Source of the DNA: UBA967 sp044375555
Lineage (GTDB): Bacteria > Verrucomicrobiota > Verrucomicrobiia > Chthoniobacterales > Terrimicrobiaceae
Direction of reading: 5' to 3'
Assembly: GCA_044375555.1 (NCBI GenBank)
Contig: JBILML010000015.1
Span: 1 to 64,000, forward strand
Length of the DNA stretch: 64,000 nt
A program made the position numbers and the translations under genes. The notes below the pieces were generated by a model, which made no database searches, had not been told where the DNA came from, and worked only from the letters and a program-made list of their open reading frames with translations. Shown here in pieces: positions 1 to 9,045 of the stretch. How positions within the stretch are numbered: the first letter of the stretch is position 1; each line of letters starts with the position of its first letter.

Positions 1-233
1 ACCTTGTTCGTGAGAAGCGCCTCATACCACTTCGTCGAAAATCCCTCCCAGCGGATGTTGAGCTTCGAGGAATTGAACGAAAAAACCACCAACAGTGCGA
101 TCGGGAGATAAAGAAACGCAAAAACCATCAACGACCATCCCCCGAAAAAAAGGTTCTGAAGCCGCAGCGAACGCAATCCCCTTCCCGGCGAAAAAGCCGA
201 TGTGGCGCCGGGGGAACTTGCGGAACCGATCAC
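1..233 (-). CDS. potC: Spermidine/putrescine ABC transporter permease PotC, partial
   Basis: This is the N-terminal part of an inner-membrane permease of a polyamine ABC importer; the rest lies beyond the left edge. The minus-strand frame reads a hydrophobic stretch (FGGWSLMVFAFLYLPIALLV) followed by FSFNSSKLNIRWEGFSTKWY, which is the diagnostic start of PotC proteins (first membrane helix, then the FNSS...W.GF..KWY periplasmic segment). The start is uncertain: GTG at 233 keeps the whole first helix, while ATG at 128 would cut into it. It follows the deacetylase gene by about 60 bases on the same strand. PotA, PotB and PotD are not in the window and may lie to the left. Confidence 0.8.
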   Translation of the reverse strand, partial: MIGSASSPGATSAFSPGRGLRSLRLQNLFFGGWSLMVFAFLYLPIALLVVFSFNSSKLNIRWEGFSTKWYEALLTNK

Positions 234-294
234 GCCGTCTCTTTTCCAGAAAAACTCGGGGGATGTCCAGCGGGGTGTTCTGCTTGGTGGATTT

Positions 295-951
295 CTATTC
301 GAACAAAGCGGAAAGCGATCCCCATTCGGCATCAGGATCCGAATCGAGACGGCGAAGTTTTTCTTCGACGCTTTTCCAGTCTTCTTCGCTGCACAATTCG
401 TAGCTGTGTCCCCAGAAGTAAAACGCCGGAGCTCCGGAGGACTTTCCTAGTTTGTAACGCTCCCAGAAGTGGGGGTTGAGAAAGTGGCAATCGGCGGCCA
501 GAAGCATCGGGTCGGCGGGTGGGAACGACGGGGTGGCGTTGGCGCAGGTGCGGGCGTAGAGGTGACCGGTCTCGCGCACGGTTTCGACAGCATGCGCCGG
601 GCAATGGCCGAAGGGATAGGCAAAGCCGGCTACTCTTTTGCCGAACAAATCCTCGAGGCGTGCGCGGCCTTCCACGACCTCACGATTCCACTCCTCTGGC
701 GAAATTTTTTCCGGAGATGGGTGGGTGAGCGTGTGGTTGGCAATCTCGAATCCTTCGTAAACCTGCGGCAGTTCATCGATAGCGAGTTTGCGGACATCCT
801 TGATCCCCTTGAACTGCCAAGCCGGTCCCCGCACAGCACCATGGAGTCCGGCGTTCAGGTTGAAAGTGGCTTGGGCCCCGATGGAGCGCAGCAACTCGCA
901 GAGGCGAATGTCATCCTCCACGCCGTCATCCCAGCATTGAACGATTTTCAT
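295..951 (-). CDS. Polysaccharide deacetylase family protein (NodB domain)
   Basis: A 218-residue single-domain carbohydrate esterase 4 protein. Motif 1 is CWDDGVEDD near residues 6-14 (metal-binding and catalytic Asp pair). Motif 2 is HTLTH near residue 93, the H-x3-H metal site. FAYPFGHCP follows near residue 131. The family removes N- or O-acetyl groups from polysaccharides. No signal peptide is visible, so it probably acts in the cytoplasm on short oligosaccharides. It is downstream of a Gfo/Idh/MocA oxidoreductase (63-base gap) and may be the tail of the minus-strand carbohydrate run. The substrate cannot be read from the sequence. Confidence 0.85.
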   Translation of the reverse strand: MKIVQCWDDGVEDDIRLCELLRSIGAQATFNLNAGLHGAVRGPAWQFKGIKDVRKLAIDELPQVYEGFEIANHTLTHPSPEKISPEEWNREVVEGRARLEDLFGKRVAGFAYPFGHCPAHAVETVRETGHLYARTCANATPSFPPADPMLLAADCHFLNPHFWERYKLGKSSGAPAFYFWGHSYELCSEEDWKSVEEKLRRLDSDPDAEWGSLSALFE

Positions 952-1014
952 AAAGCGGCACCAGCGAGGCCTGACAAATTCAAAAAAGCAAACACGACGG
1001 AGAAAAGCGGGGAA

Positions 1015-2100
1015 TCAAACTGGCGGGCGATTCAGGCGCAGGGCCGCCTTTTGGGCCTTCAAGCAGAGTTCCGCCGCGAGAAATGTGTGCCTCTGCGTCA
1101 TAGCCTTCTCGGTGCCTTGGAGGCAGTCGAGAATCAACTCGCCGAAGAACGGGAAACCCACATTGCCGCCGCAGGGGATTCGGTGCTCGCCCTTGCCATC
1201 GACAAGGAGAAGTTGCTCGCCTCCGTTGGAGGTGGCGATGTCGATATATTTGCGCAGCTCGATGTAGCCCTCGGTGCCGAGGATGATCAAACGGCCGTCA
1301 CCCCAGGAACCCAGTCCATCGGGAGTGAGCCAATCGACGCGGAAGTAGCCGGTTGAGCCGTTGTCGGCCACGAGGCTGCATTCGCCGAAATCCTCCAACT
1401 CCGGATATTTTGGGTTGGCGACATTTCCTGCCGCGGAGTGAACGACCGTGGCGTCTTTGGCGCCTGTAAAAAAAAGGAACTGCTCGATTTGGTGGCTGCC
1501 GATGTCGCAGAGAATACCCCCGTATTTTTCCTTTTTGAAAAACCAATCCGGCCGTGACGGAGCGTTCAAACGATGGGGGCCAGTGCCGATGGTTTGCACG
1601 ACCTTGCCGATGGCTCCGGCCGCCACCAACTGCCCAGCGCGCACGGCGCATTCGACATGGAGGCGCTCGGAAAAATACACTGCGTATTTTCTTCCGGTGA
1701 CCTCACAGACGCGGCGCGCCTCGGCGAGTTGATCGAGTGTCGTGAAGGGTGTTTTGTCCGTGAAGTAATCCTTCCCTGCCTCCATTACTTGGCACCCGAG
1801 CGGGCCGCGTTCATTCGGCACGGCGGCGGCGGCAACGAGTCTCACCTCGGAATCCTCGAGGATTTCGTCGAGCGAGCGTGCTGGCCGCGCATTGGGGAAC
1901 TTCTCAATAAACGCCGCCACCCGTTCGGGGACGGGATCGTAAACCCACTTGATGACTGCCCCCGCTTCGACGAGGCCGTTGCATTGTCCGTAAATATGCC
2001 CGTGATCGAGGTGGGCCGCTGCCATCACAAATTCCCCCGGCTTGCAAACCGGCGAGGGTTTGCCCACCGGGGCGTGTGTCATTCCGTCGGAGGATGCCAT
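1015..2100 (-). CDS. Gfo/Idh/MocA family oxidoreductase
   Basis: About 361 residues with the C-terminal Gfo/Idh/MocA fold: after the Rossmann half comes an EKP-equivalent TDKTPFTTLDQL, then a substrate domain with GGILCDIGSHQIEQ. The N-terminal GxGxxG loop is degenerate; the protein opens with GEFVMAAAHLDHGHIYG. Family members oxidise or reduce sugars and sugar acids with NAD(P). I chose ATG at 2100 because an upstream extension to 2175 would overlap the end of the preceding gene and adds no domain sequence. It lies five bases after the short beta-strand-repeat gene, so it is probably cotranscribed with it from the site at 3291-3325. The specific substrate is unknown. Confidence 0.8.
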   Translation of the reverse strand: MASSDGMTHAPVGKPSPVCKPGEFVMAAAHLDHGHIYGQCNGLVEAGAVIKWVYDPVPERVAAFIEKFPNARPARSLDEILEDSEVRLVAAAAVPNERGPLGCQVMEAGKDYFTDKTPFTTLDQLAEARRVCEVTGRKYAVYFSERLHVECAVRAGQLVAAGAIGKVVQTIGTGPHRLNAPSRPDWFFKKEKYGGILCDIGSHQIEQFLFFTGAKDATVVHSAAGNVANPKYPELEDFGECSLVADNGSTGYFRVDWLTPDGLGSWGDGRLIILGTEGYIELRKYIDIATSNGGEQLLLVDGKGEHRIPCGGNVGFPFFGELILDCLQGTEKAMTQRHTFLAAELCLKAQKAALRLNRPPV

Positions 2101-2105
2101 GGAAT

Positions 2106-3233
2106 TCAGGGAGTGCCGACGGATGTGAGATGGAGCACCAGATGATTGCCATCGATGGAAACGGTGCCCTTCCAACCCTTGGGCAGATTGAGGGTCTTCG
2201 GCGGCGCGCCTAACATCCCGCCGAGAGCGGTGAGCAGCTTGTATTTACCAATCGAAGAGCCGCCTGGGGAAGTGATCGCCAGCACCGAATCTCCGGCAAA
2301 TGTGAGGGTGCGCCTCGCGGCGATGGTCAACGAATTGTGGTCTTTTGGACTTGTGCCGAGGTTGAATTCCAAGCGCCCGTTTGTCGCGATCGTCACATCC
2401 CCACCGATCCTGCCACTTCCCCCGAGGGCGGCATCAGCGGAGACGCTGATCGGCCCGGTGGCCTCGCTACCATCTCCATTGACGAACAATTTGCCCGCCG
2501 CAACGGTGGTGGGGCCGGTGTAGTTGTTGTCCCCCTCGAATTTGACCGCCCCGGTGCCGCTGGCGTTGATGCTCATAGCAAGATTCCTGCCATTTCGACC
2601 AGCCTTGATCCCATCGACAAAGACCGTATTGCCAGAGCCCGAACCGGCCACAGTCACGGTATGCATGGTGTTTTCGGAACGCCCATCAAAAACACGCTGA
2701 AATGTCAGGTCGTTGCTGGAGTTGTTGGTGATGGTGAGATCCGCTGCGGCTCCGACAACCACCCGTTGCTCTTTTTTGCTTTTGGCCGGTTGTCCAAAGG
2801 TCACCGGGCCCGCTCCGGACTCCAGAGAGATGCCGCCGGCCCCAATCGCCAAAACGGTCGCATCATTATCGGGATAGGAGGAACGGTCGATCTGCGTGGC
2901 GCCGCAATTGGCGCGGAATGTCATGGAATTGTAAGCCCTCGTCCTGCCTTCCCGCCCGGGCCCCGTGTAAAGGGTGAGATTGGCGGGTGTGGTCACAGTG
3001 GAATTGTAGAAGAACAAATTGTCGCCTGGCCCTGGCTCTGTGGTTGCCGGCGAGGTGCTGCCATCGGTGGTCGAATACAGGTCCGCGCGGTCAATTCTGG
3101 CCCCTTCCCCCTTTCCGAAGTAAAAATAATCCGTGGCGAAAACCGGGCTAACTACCAAATAAGCCGCGAAGAGGATTGCCGGCCAGGTTTTGATGAAGCG
3201 GGGCGATTGAGATGTTTTATTCATATGGGGCAT
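2106..3233 (-). CDS. Short secreted autotransporter-associated beta-strand repeat protein
   Basis: About 375 residues. A signal peptide (FIKTWPAILFAAYLVVSPVFA) is followed by a region closely parallel to the N-terminus of the 1336-residue protein at 40592 (shared DGST, LFF.NSTV, NSMTFR, GAGPVT, RVV.GA.AD, NNSS.DLTF, VTVAGSGSGNT). It holds one beta-strand repeat (NNYTGPTTVAAGKLFVNGDG) and a closing segment ending in NHLVLHLTS. Unlike its paralogue it has no PEP-CTERM anchor, so it may be released or bound non-covalently. ATG at 3233 is preferred because its upstream bases align with the 40592 leader; ATG at 3224 is possible and keeps the signal peptide. A copy of the tandem operator (3291-3325) lies just upstream. 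Confidence 0.75.
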   Translation of the reverse strand: MPHMNKTSQSPRFIKTWPAILFAAYLVVSPVFATDYFYFGKGEGARIDRADLYSTTDGSTSPATTEPGPGDNLFFYNSTVTTPANLTLYTGPGREGRTRAYNSMTFRANCGATQIDRSSYPDNDATVLAIGAGGISLESGAGPVTFGQPAKSKKEQRVVVGAAADLTITNNSSNDLTFQRVFDGRSENTMHTVTVAGSGSGNTVFVDGIKAGRNGRNLAMSINASGTGAVKFEGDNNYTGPTTVAAGKLFVNGDGSEATGPISVSADAALGGSGRIGGDVTIATNGRLEFNLGTSPKDHNSLTIAARRTLTFAGDSVLAITSPGGSSIGKYKLLTALGGMLGAPPKTLNLPKGWKGTVSIDGNHLVLHLTSVGTP

Positions 3234-3290
3234 TAGGGGTTGTGAGGTGATTCCAACAGGGATAACGATCGGCATCCCATTTTTAGGAGG

Positions 3291-3325
3291 CAATAGATTA
3301 TCCACTCTTTCATTTGCACTATTTC
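3291..3325 (-). promoter_or_regulatory. Tandem AraC-type operator, copy A
   Basis: On the minus strand the half-sites are AATAGTGCAAA and, 21 bases later, GATAATCTATT. It overlaps the stop region of the oxidoreductase gene ending at 3319 and lies about 58 bases before the start of the short beta-strand-repeat gene. Spacing and both halves match the other copies exactly. Binding by the AraC-type protein at 39020-39841 is inferred. Confidence 0.65.
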
Positions 3326-4392
3326 GCAGATTTCTGCTCGTAGGGGGTTCCGCGCCGGGCTTGGGAGATGACATCCATGACCTGCATGGCCTCGGAGAGT
3401 GCGATCGGGAAGGGTTTGCCCTCGCGGATGGATGAGTAGAGGTGGGCCCAGATGTCGCCGCAGTTGCAGCGGGCCTTGGGTTTGACGGGAATTTCCTTCT
3501 CCACCCAGGTGAGCTTGTCGGGAGAACCGAAGGTGCCGAGGTCCGGTGTGCCAGCGCTGGATTTGCGCCGCGAGAGGGCCACTCCGGGTTTGAGGTGGCG
3601 AAGCTTGATTGTTTTTTCGTCCGACCTCAGCGCGCCCTTGCTGCCGAAGACGGTGTAAACCGGCTCGCTGAGAGCCGCGCCGCCGCTGATTTCGAGGTCC
3701 ACGACGCAGCTGTTTTTGCCGCCTTTGAGAATGATGTGGACATGGTCTTCCGCATCGCCCGCTGCGGCAATGCAACGCAGGTCGGACCAGAGGCTGTCGA
3801 CCTTGCCGCCGAGGAACTGCAGAGCGTGGTCCACGAGGTGCGGGCCCCAGTTGAGGAGCTGTCCGCCGCCGCATTTCAAGATGGTCTGCCAGTCATCGCG
3901 CCGCCCGAATCCTTGGCGGCGGAGTTTGATTTCGTAAACCTCGCCGAGCAGCCCGCTGTCGATGATTTCGCGCACATGTTGAAAGGTCGGTTCGAAGCGG
4001 CGGTTGTGGCGGATGAAGAGGGAATTCGGATATTTGGCGGCGACTTTTTCCAATTTTTTCGCCTCCGCCAGCGTGAGCGCGATTGGCTTTTCCAGAAACA
4101 CTTTTTTGCCGGCTTTGAGTGCCATGATCGCATGCTCCGTGTGCTCGGGAGAACGCGTGGCGATATCGACCAACTCCACAGTTGGGTCGGCGATCAGGTC
4201 CTCGATTTTGCTGTAGGTCGCACATCCATATTCGCCAGCCATCAGATCGCGGCGAGCGGGGTCCGTGTCGCATGCCGCCACGACCTTGAATTTTTTGCCG
4301 TGGGCCTTCAGTTCCTCTTTGTGCATGCCCCAGCCGGCCCTGCCGCAGCCGGCGACGCCCATGTTGATCGGTTTGTTTGTTTTTTTATTCAT
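3319..4392 (-). CDS. Gfo/Idh/MocA family oxidoreductase
   Basis: A 357-residue NAD(P)-dependent sugar oxidoreductase. The Rossmann loop GVAGCGRAGWG is near residues 12-22, the conserved EKPIALT near residue 98 carries the catalytic lysine, and GGGQLLNWGPHLVDH near residue 175 holds the usual active-site His region. It starts one base after the epimerase gene ends, so it is in the same operon and likely translationally coupled. Oxidoreductase plus TIM-barrel epimerase is a common pair in the conversion of unusual sugars through 3-keto or inosose intermediates. Which sugar is acted on here is not shown. Confidence 0.88.
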   Translation of the reverse strand: MNKKTNKPINMGVAGCGRAGWGMHKEELKAHGKKFKVVAACDTDPARRDLMAGEYGCATYSKIEDLIADPTVELVDIATRSPEHTEHAIMALKAGKKVFLEKPIALTLAEAKKLEKVAAKYPNSLFIRHNRRFEPTFQHVREIIDSGLLGEVYEIKLRRQGFGRRDDWQTILKCGGGQLLNWGPHLVDHALQFLGGKVDSLWSDLRCIAAAGDAEDHVHIILKGGKNSCVVDLEISGGAALSEPVYTVFGSKGALRSDEKTIKLRHLKPGVALSRRKSSAGTPDLGTFGSPDKLTWVEKEIPVKPKARCNCGDIWAHLYSSIREGKPFPIALSEAMQVMDVISQARRGTPYEQKSAK

Positions 4393-4393
4393 T

Positions 4394-5194
4394 TCAAAGC
4401 TTCCATTTGTTTTTTGCTAAATAATCAAAACTCGACTGCAGACAGTCGAAGGGATCGCGCGCGCAGGTGTCCTGCTCGATCGTATACCAGTCCACGCCGG
4501 CGCGTTCGCAGGCGGGGATGATGTGTTTCCAATCCATGGACCCCTCGCCGACAGCGGCGATGCGCGTGTCGTGGCTGTCTGCAAAAGGTTCCTTGTCCTT
4601 GAGGTGGATGACCGGCACGCGGCCATGGCAGCGGTCCAAAAGTCGCTCCACACTCACGCCGGCATGGGCAATCCAGTAGAGGTCCAGCTCCATCATCAGA
4701 TCCTCGCCGCCCTCATCGATGAGGATATCTTCGAGAGTCTTGCCGTGGCGTTCTGGTTTGAAGAACTCGCGGGCGTGGTTGTGGTGGCCGAAGCGGATGC
4801 CTTCCTTCTTCAGGTTCGCGATGATCGGACGGGCGTCATCAAGCCAGCGGCGGTAGCCATCGTAGGTGGGGGCGTAGATGGCCGCAGGGATGCTCCCAAT
4901 CGCGACATAGTCACAATCGAGTGTCTTATGAAAGGCGATCTCCTCGTCCAAGCGGTCCCGCAGGCTGTCCCACGCGCGGTGCGTGGCAATGCAGCGCAGG
5001 TTGTGGTCGTCGAGCATGGCTTTGGCCCGCTCCGGTGAAACCTGTGGGGACTCGCCATTCATGCACCCGACGGCCGAGAGTTGCACGGCGGGATAACCGA
5101 TCTCGGCGATCCGCTGCAGGGTTTTCGCAAAATCCTCTTCCGTGTGCGTGAAGTCCCGCACGGTGAACAATTGAACTGCTAGTTTTTCTTTCAT
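4394..5194 (-). CDS. Sugar phosphate isomerase/epimerase family protein (TIM barrel)
   Basis: A 266-residue AP_endonuc_2 family TIM barrel, like inosose dehydratases, hydroxypyruvate isomerases and 3-keto-sugar epimerases. Recognisable strands are KLAVQLFTVRD at the N-terminus, IRFGHHNH in the middle (metal-ligand His region), MMELDLYWIAHAG (metal-binding Glu), and PVIHLKDKE with WYTIEQD near the end. I chose ATG at 5194 because it opens directly on the first barrel strand; the upstream extension to 5329 is reading through the end of the GH106-like gene. It sits between the GH106-like gene (5-base gap) and an oxidoreductase (1-base gap). Confidence 0.85.
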   Translation of the reverse strand: MKEKLAVQLFTVRDFTHTEEDFAKTLQRIAEIGYPAVQLSAVGCMNGESPQVSPERAKAMLDDHNLRCIATHRAWDSLRDRLDEEIAFHKTLDCDYVAIGSIPAAIYAPTYDGYRRWLDDARPIIANLKKEGIRFGHHNHAREFFKPERHGKTLEDILIDEGGEDLMMELDLYWIAHAGVSVERLLDRCHGRVPVIHLKDKEPFADSHDTRIAAVGEGSMDWKHIIPACERAGVDWYTIEQDTCARDPFDCLQSSFDYLAKNKWKL

Positions 5195-5199
5195 GATTT

Positions 5200-8100
5200 T
5201 TATTGGGATTGTTGCTCCAGAATCGGAGCGACGCAGATGCCCTTGGGGCGAACGATGTAGCCATCCGTCCAATGTTCCCCTTCGGTGCGGGCAGCTTTCG
5301 GCCCCCAGTTGGTTTCTTTGGGGTTGCAATTGTGGAGCGGCCCGAAGGTGTTGATCCGGTCGCCGAAGCAGGTCAGATCAAGCTTTGCCTCGCTCTGGCT
5401 CTCCGGAAGCTCCAGGCGATACGGCGCACTGACGATGCGGCCGATTCTCTTGCCCCCGAGATCCACCGCAACAAGCGGCGCTTGGAACTTGGGAACGCGC
5501 AGCGCCGCCGCTTCTTTGGAAAGGGTCACTTTGCAATGGTAGGTGACATTGCCGCCGTAAAACGGCAGGCCCTGCTTCGTCCAGTCGTCGAACGCCAGTT
5601 CACGCACCGGAGCGGTGATGCGGAGATTGGTCCCGGCGACCGACACGCCGAAGTCTCCCAGCAAGTAACAGGCTTCTAGGCCGTGACCCGGACGGAAGGG
5701 CCATTGCACGATGAGCGTGTGCTCTCCAGCGCCCAAGTCAGGCAGAACGACGGTCTCGATATCCTCATCCACGAAAAACCCAGCGACTGTTGTGCGAAGA
5801 GCCTGACCATCGAGGGAAACGATCGCTTCGCCCGCGCGCTCCATGGCCAACGCCGGCGCGATAACCGCCACCTCGCAATGGATCGTAAATTTCAAAGCCA
5901 CCGAGTGCGTCGGCTCGACATCCGGCTCCGCCCAAGGCTGGGCGATATCGCCGTGCCGATGCGGCAGCCCAATGGCGTGACGCACGAGGTTGTCGACGCG
6001 AAGCACTTCATCGACCGACTGCCAGTCCCCACCATCGACCGACCAAGCCGCACGGTCCAGAATCAGCACATTTGGCTCGTGCAGGGTAACTGGAACCGGG
6101 CCCTCGAAACGCGACTGCTCTTCCCATGTGACCGGCGCGGCGGGAGCTTTTGCCGCTTTGCCTGGAAACAGGCGGAGCAACCGGTGGTCGGCGACATGCA
6201 GATCGAGATCCAGCTCCGTCCATCCGTCTTCGGTCCAGCGTTCCCCGGGCTCGGTGGCCTCGCCGGTGGCGGTGTCGATTGTTTCGACATGGAAACGCCC
6301 GCGAATGCGCAGGGTCGAGCCAACACCATCGCTCGCCGGGTGGGGATTGTGATTGGTGCTGCAGACAAAAAGGACTCGCGAGCCATCCTGTTCCTCGCGG
6401 AGTTGGTAGACCGGGCCGATGACGCGGCGGCCGTTTTTCATCAGTTCGATCTCCCGCCAAGGCGCCAGCGCACTGAGCAAGGCGCGCTTCGAGCCGGCGC
6501 AGCGGGTCCAGGACTGGGCGGCATTCACCGCACGGTCGCTAAGCACGCCATCCACCAAACTTGGGGCGTCGCCAATCAATATCACCGTGCCGCCAGCGGC
6601 AACGAATTGCTCGAGCCGATCCAATGTGGTGGAGCGAATGGTAACGATGGAGGGAATGACCAATACATCGTAGGACATCTCCCCCACCTTCAAATGCGGG
6701 GCATCGTCCTGTGCCTGATGAAGCGGCAAGAGGGATTCCGACACCAGATCGACATCGATTTGCCCCTCGAGCATTCCCGTGAGCGCATCGACGAAGCTGT
6801 CTTCGATCATGGATTGCGTGTCGGTGTTGGCATCGGTGGGCCCATTCACGACCCAGTGGCTTTCGATCGGGTGCAAGAGCGCCACGCGGCATAGTGGGCG
6901 TCCGGTTTGGAGCGCGACTGCCAGACGAGCGAAATGGCCTTCGACCGCTTCGTATTCTTTATACCACGGCATGTGGGCACCGATCGATGCGGGGTAATCG
7001 CGCTTGGCCTCGCCGGCCATGGAATACCAGGTGAGATGATGCACGCGGACGATCACGCCCAACGCGGCCTGCCAGTTGCCTTGGCGCAGGTGGCCGGAAA
7101 AGGGGAAATCCCAATTCGTGACGCCATAGAGTTCGCTCATGGTGCCGGGGCATCCGTTTTGACGCGCCACGGATTGAGCCTGCTTGGCGGTGGTGAATTC
7201 CAGATTGTCGAAGAGCATGTCGATGCCCGGGAGTTGGAAATGGTGCAGGCTTCGCATGGCCTCGCCGCTCCAGTTGGTCTGGCGGGCGGGGGTTTGCTCC
7301 TCCATCATGTGGCCGGTCAAGGCGATGCCGTGCTCCTCGCACCACTGGCCCAGCACTCCGGCAAAGGCATCCGAAAAGCGTTGGCAATGGTGGTCGTGGA
7401 AACGCAGGCGCGCCAAGGCGCCAGAGCCATCGGCGGTGTCGAACATGACCGCCGGGAAGGTATCCATGAGATCCGACCCATAGTGTTTGGCGTAGGTCTC
7501 CGGAAGGTCATCCACCCACGCCGTGCGCAGGTCTTTTCGATCCTCCCAGGAGACTGGGCGTTCCATTGCGATGTAGAGCGGCTCGTCGGTGAAGATGGCC
7601 GGAACCTGCGTGCCAAAACGGTCGCCCAGCACCTCGGCATAACGCTCGTGGGTGACTTCGATGAATTTGCGCGTGGCGTCGGGGTTGAGAAGGTTCGCGT
7701 ATTGCTGGTGGTTGAACCAGGAAATGTCGGGTGCGACTTCGACATACGAGTAATAAGCCACCTCGCCCGCTCCGGCGTCCTCACTCTCGGCGATGCGCCG
7801 CCACTCGGCGAGCTTGCCTCCTTCGAAGCGCAGCGCCCAGGCGGCAACAAAAGTGCGCTCGGTGACGGGTTGCGGCGGGCTGTGATGAACACGATGCAAT
7901 CTCACCTCGCCGGGCTTCGGCCGCCTCGGGGTCATCAGGAGTTGGCGGCAGCGGTAGTCGGGATTCGTGGTCACCAATCCACCCGCCCCGCCCGAGGGCC
8001 AGCGGTCCTCGTCGTAGAGCCAGATGAGCATGCCCATGCGCTCGGCCTCGTCGGCCGAAGCTTTCACATGATTCATGAACTCATCGCCGAGGTAAGGCGT

Positions 8101-8298
8101 GGCCAGGCCCGTGCGCACATGGATGGTGGCGCCCCCGATGCCCATGTCGTGGTAAACTTGCAGTTGCCGCTTCAGGCGGTTGGTTTCCAACCGACCGTTC
8201 CAACTCCAGAACGGGGCCCCACGGTAGATTGCGGTGGGATTGGTGATGAGGTTTTGATCCCACGCGGGGATTTTGGCGAATGCTCCTTGTTTGTTCAT
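5200..8298 (-). CDS. GH106-like glycoside hydrolase (putative alpha-L-rhamnosidase)
   Basis: About 1032 residues. The N-terminal domain carries the family signature RGAPFWSWNGRLE, then GIGGATIHVRTGL and WLYDEDRWPSGGAGG, as in GH106 and related TIM-barrel enzymes that remove alpha-L-rhamnose from plant polysaccharides. The C-terminal third is beta-rich (LDLTCFGDRINTFGPLHNCN). No signal peptide is present, so the enzyme should be cytoplasmic. ATG at 8298 overlaps the stop of the upstream SGNH gene as ATGA, which supports that start over 8337. The rhamnosidase call is by family only; relatives with other specificities exist and I did not assign catalytic residues. Confidence 0.8.
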   Translation of the reverse strand: MNKQGAFAKIPAWDQNLITNPTAIYRGAPFWSWNGRLETNRLKRQLQVYHDMGIGGATIHVRTGLATPYLGDEFMNHVKASADEAERMGMLIWLYDEDRWPSGGAGGLVTTNPDYRCRQLLMTPRRPKPGEVRLHRVHHSPPQPVTERTFVAAWALRFEGGKLAEWRRIAESEDAGAGEVAYYSYVEVAPDISWFNHQQYANLLNPDATRKFIEVTHERYAEVLGDRFGTQVPAIFTDEPLYIAMERPVSWEDRKDLRTAWVDDLPETYAKHYGSDLMDTFPAVMFDTADGSGALARLRFHDHHCQRFSDAFAGVLGQWCEEHGIALTGHMMEEQTPARQTNWSGEAMRSLHHFQLPGIDMLFDNLEFTTAKQAQSVARQNGCPGTMSELYGVTNWDFPFSGHLRQGNWQAALGVIVRVHHLTWYSMAGEAKRDYPASIGAHMPWYKEYEAVEGHFARLAVALQTGRPLCRVALLHPIESHWVVNGPTDANTDTQSMIEDSFVDALTGMLEGQIDVDLVSESLLPLHQAQDDAPHLKVGEMSYDVLVIPSIVTIRSTTLDRLEQFVAAGGTVILIGDAPSLVDGVLSDRAVNAAQSWTRCAGSKRALLSALAPWREIELMKNGRRVIGPVYQLREEQDGSRVLFVCSTNHNPHPASDGVGSTLRIRGRFHVETIDTATGEATEPGERWTEDGWTELDLDLHVADHRLLRLFPGKAAKAPAAPVTWEEQSRFEGPVPVTLHEPNVLILDRAAWSVDGGDWQSVDEVLRVDNLVRHAIGLPHRHGDIAQPWAEPDVEPTHSVALKFTIHCEVAVIAPALAMERAGEAIVSLDGQALRTTVAGFFVDEDIETVVLPDLGAGEHTLIVQWPFRPGHGLEACYLLGDFGVSVAGTNLRITAPVRELAFDDWTKQGLPFYGGNVTYHCKVTLSKEAAALRVPKFQAPLVAVDLGGKRIGRIVSAPYRLELPESQSEAKLDLTCFGDRINTFGPLHNCNPKETNWGPKAARTEGEHWTDGYIVRPKGICVAPILEQQSQ

Positions 8299-9023
8299 TT
8301 GGTTGATTTCAAAAATGTGTTGATCGCTTGGAAGCACCGCTCCGCGATTTGGTCATACATGGCGTTGGTCGGATGGTTTTTGCCGTTCGAAAACCACGCG
8401 GGGTTGATCGATGAGGGGTCATCGGGATCGGTCAAATACGGCGTGTAGAGGTCCACGGTGGCGATGCGGAATCCCTTGTTTGCAATGGAAGGCACCAGTG
8501 AGTCCCTGATAAAGTGATTGTAGGAGAGCAGGTCTTGGTTGTAAGTCGCGTAGGGGGTGATTTGGGCGAGGATCAGGCCGACCTCCGGATTGCTTTGGAA
8601 AATCGTGCTAAGCAGTTCGTCGAGCTGCCTAGGGCTGTCGGCTCCGATACCGTTGATCCCGATCATGAGCAAAATGAGGTCTGGCCGGTCTTCTGCGATC
8701 CATCCGGCGACTTGCGCTTGGATTTCCGGAATTTTCCATCCGCCATAGCCGCGATGGTTGGCTTGGTTCCATGTTCGCAATTCGTAGGCGGGGAGAACCG
8801 ATCCCCCGTGCGTTGGGTCCCCGCTTTTTCCACAGAACGGCTCCGGAGATTCGCCGACAAAAACAAAATCCCGGCCTGCAGCGGTCATTCGTTTGTGCAA
8901 TCCACTGCGGTAGCCAAATTCGAACGGTTGCTCCCACGCGGGATTGTCCGTGTATCCCGCCGTGATGGAATCACCCAGAGGCATGATTCGAAGAGCGCTT
9001 TCGTTGGATTCGTGGGTCTTCAA
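8295..9023 (-). CDS. SGNH/GDSL hydrolase, cytoplasmic
   Basis: A 242-residue SGNH-fold esterase. Block I is MPLGDSITAGYTDNP near residues 14-28 with the nucleophile Ser. Block III is LMIGINGIGAD, and the C-terminal His block is NGKNHPTNAMYDQIAERC. These enzymes typically remove acetyl or other acyl groups from sugars. No signal peptide is visible, so it likely acts on imported oligosaccharides. It lies 22 bases after the BNR gene and overlaps the next gene by 4 bases (ATGA), so it is coupled to the GH106-like enzyme. In block III the usual GxND Asn is followed by Gly rather than Asp. Confidence 0.85.
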   Translation of the reverse strand: MKTHESNESALRIMPLGDSITAGYTDNPAWEQPFEFGYRSGLHKRMTAAGRDFVFVGESPEPFCGKSGDPTHGGSVLPAYELRTWNQANHRGYGGWKIPEIQAQVAGWIAEDRPDLILLMIGINGIGADSPRQLDELLSTIFQSNPEVGLILAQITPYATYNQDLLSYNHFIRDSLVPSIANKGFRIATVDLYTPYLTDPDDPSSINPAWFSNGKNHPTNAMYDQIAERCFQAINTFLKSTK

Positions 9024-9045
9024 TGTTCTTAGATTCTCAAGTTCC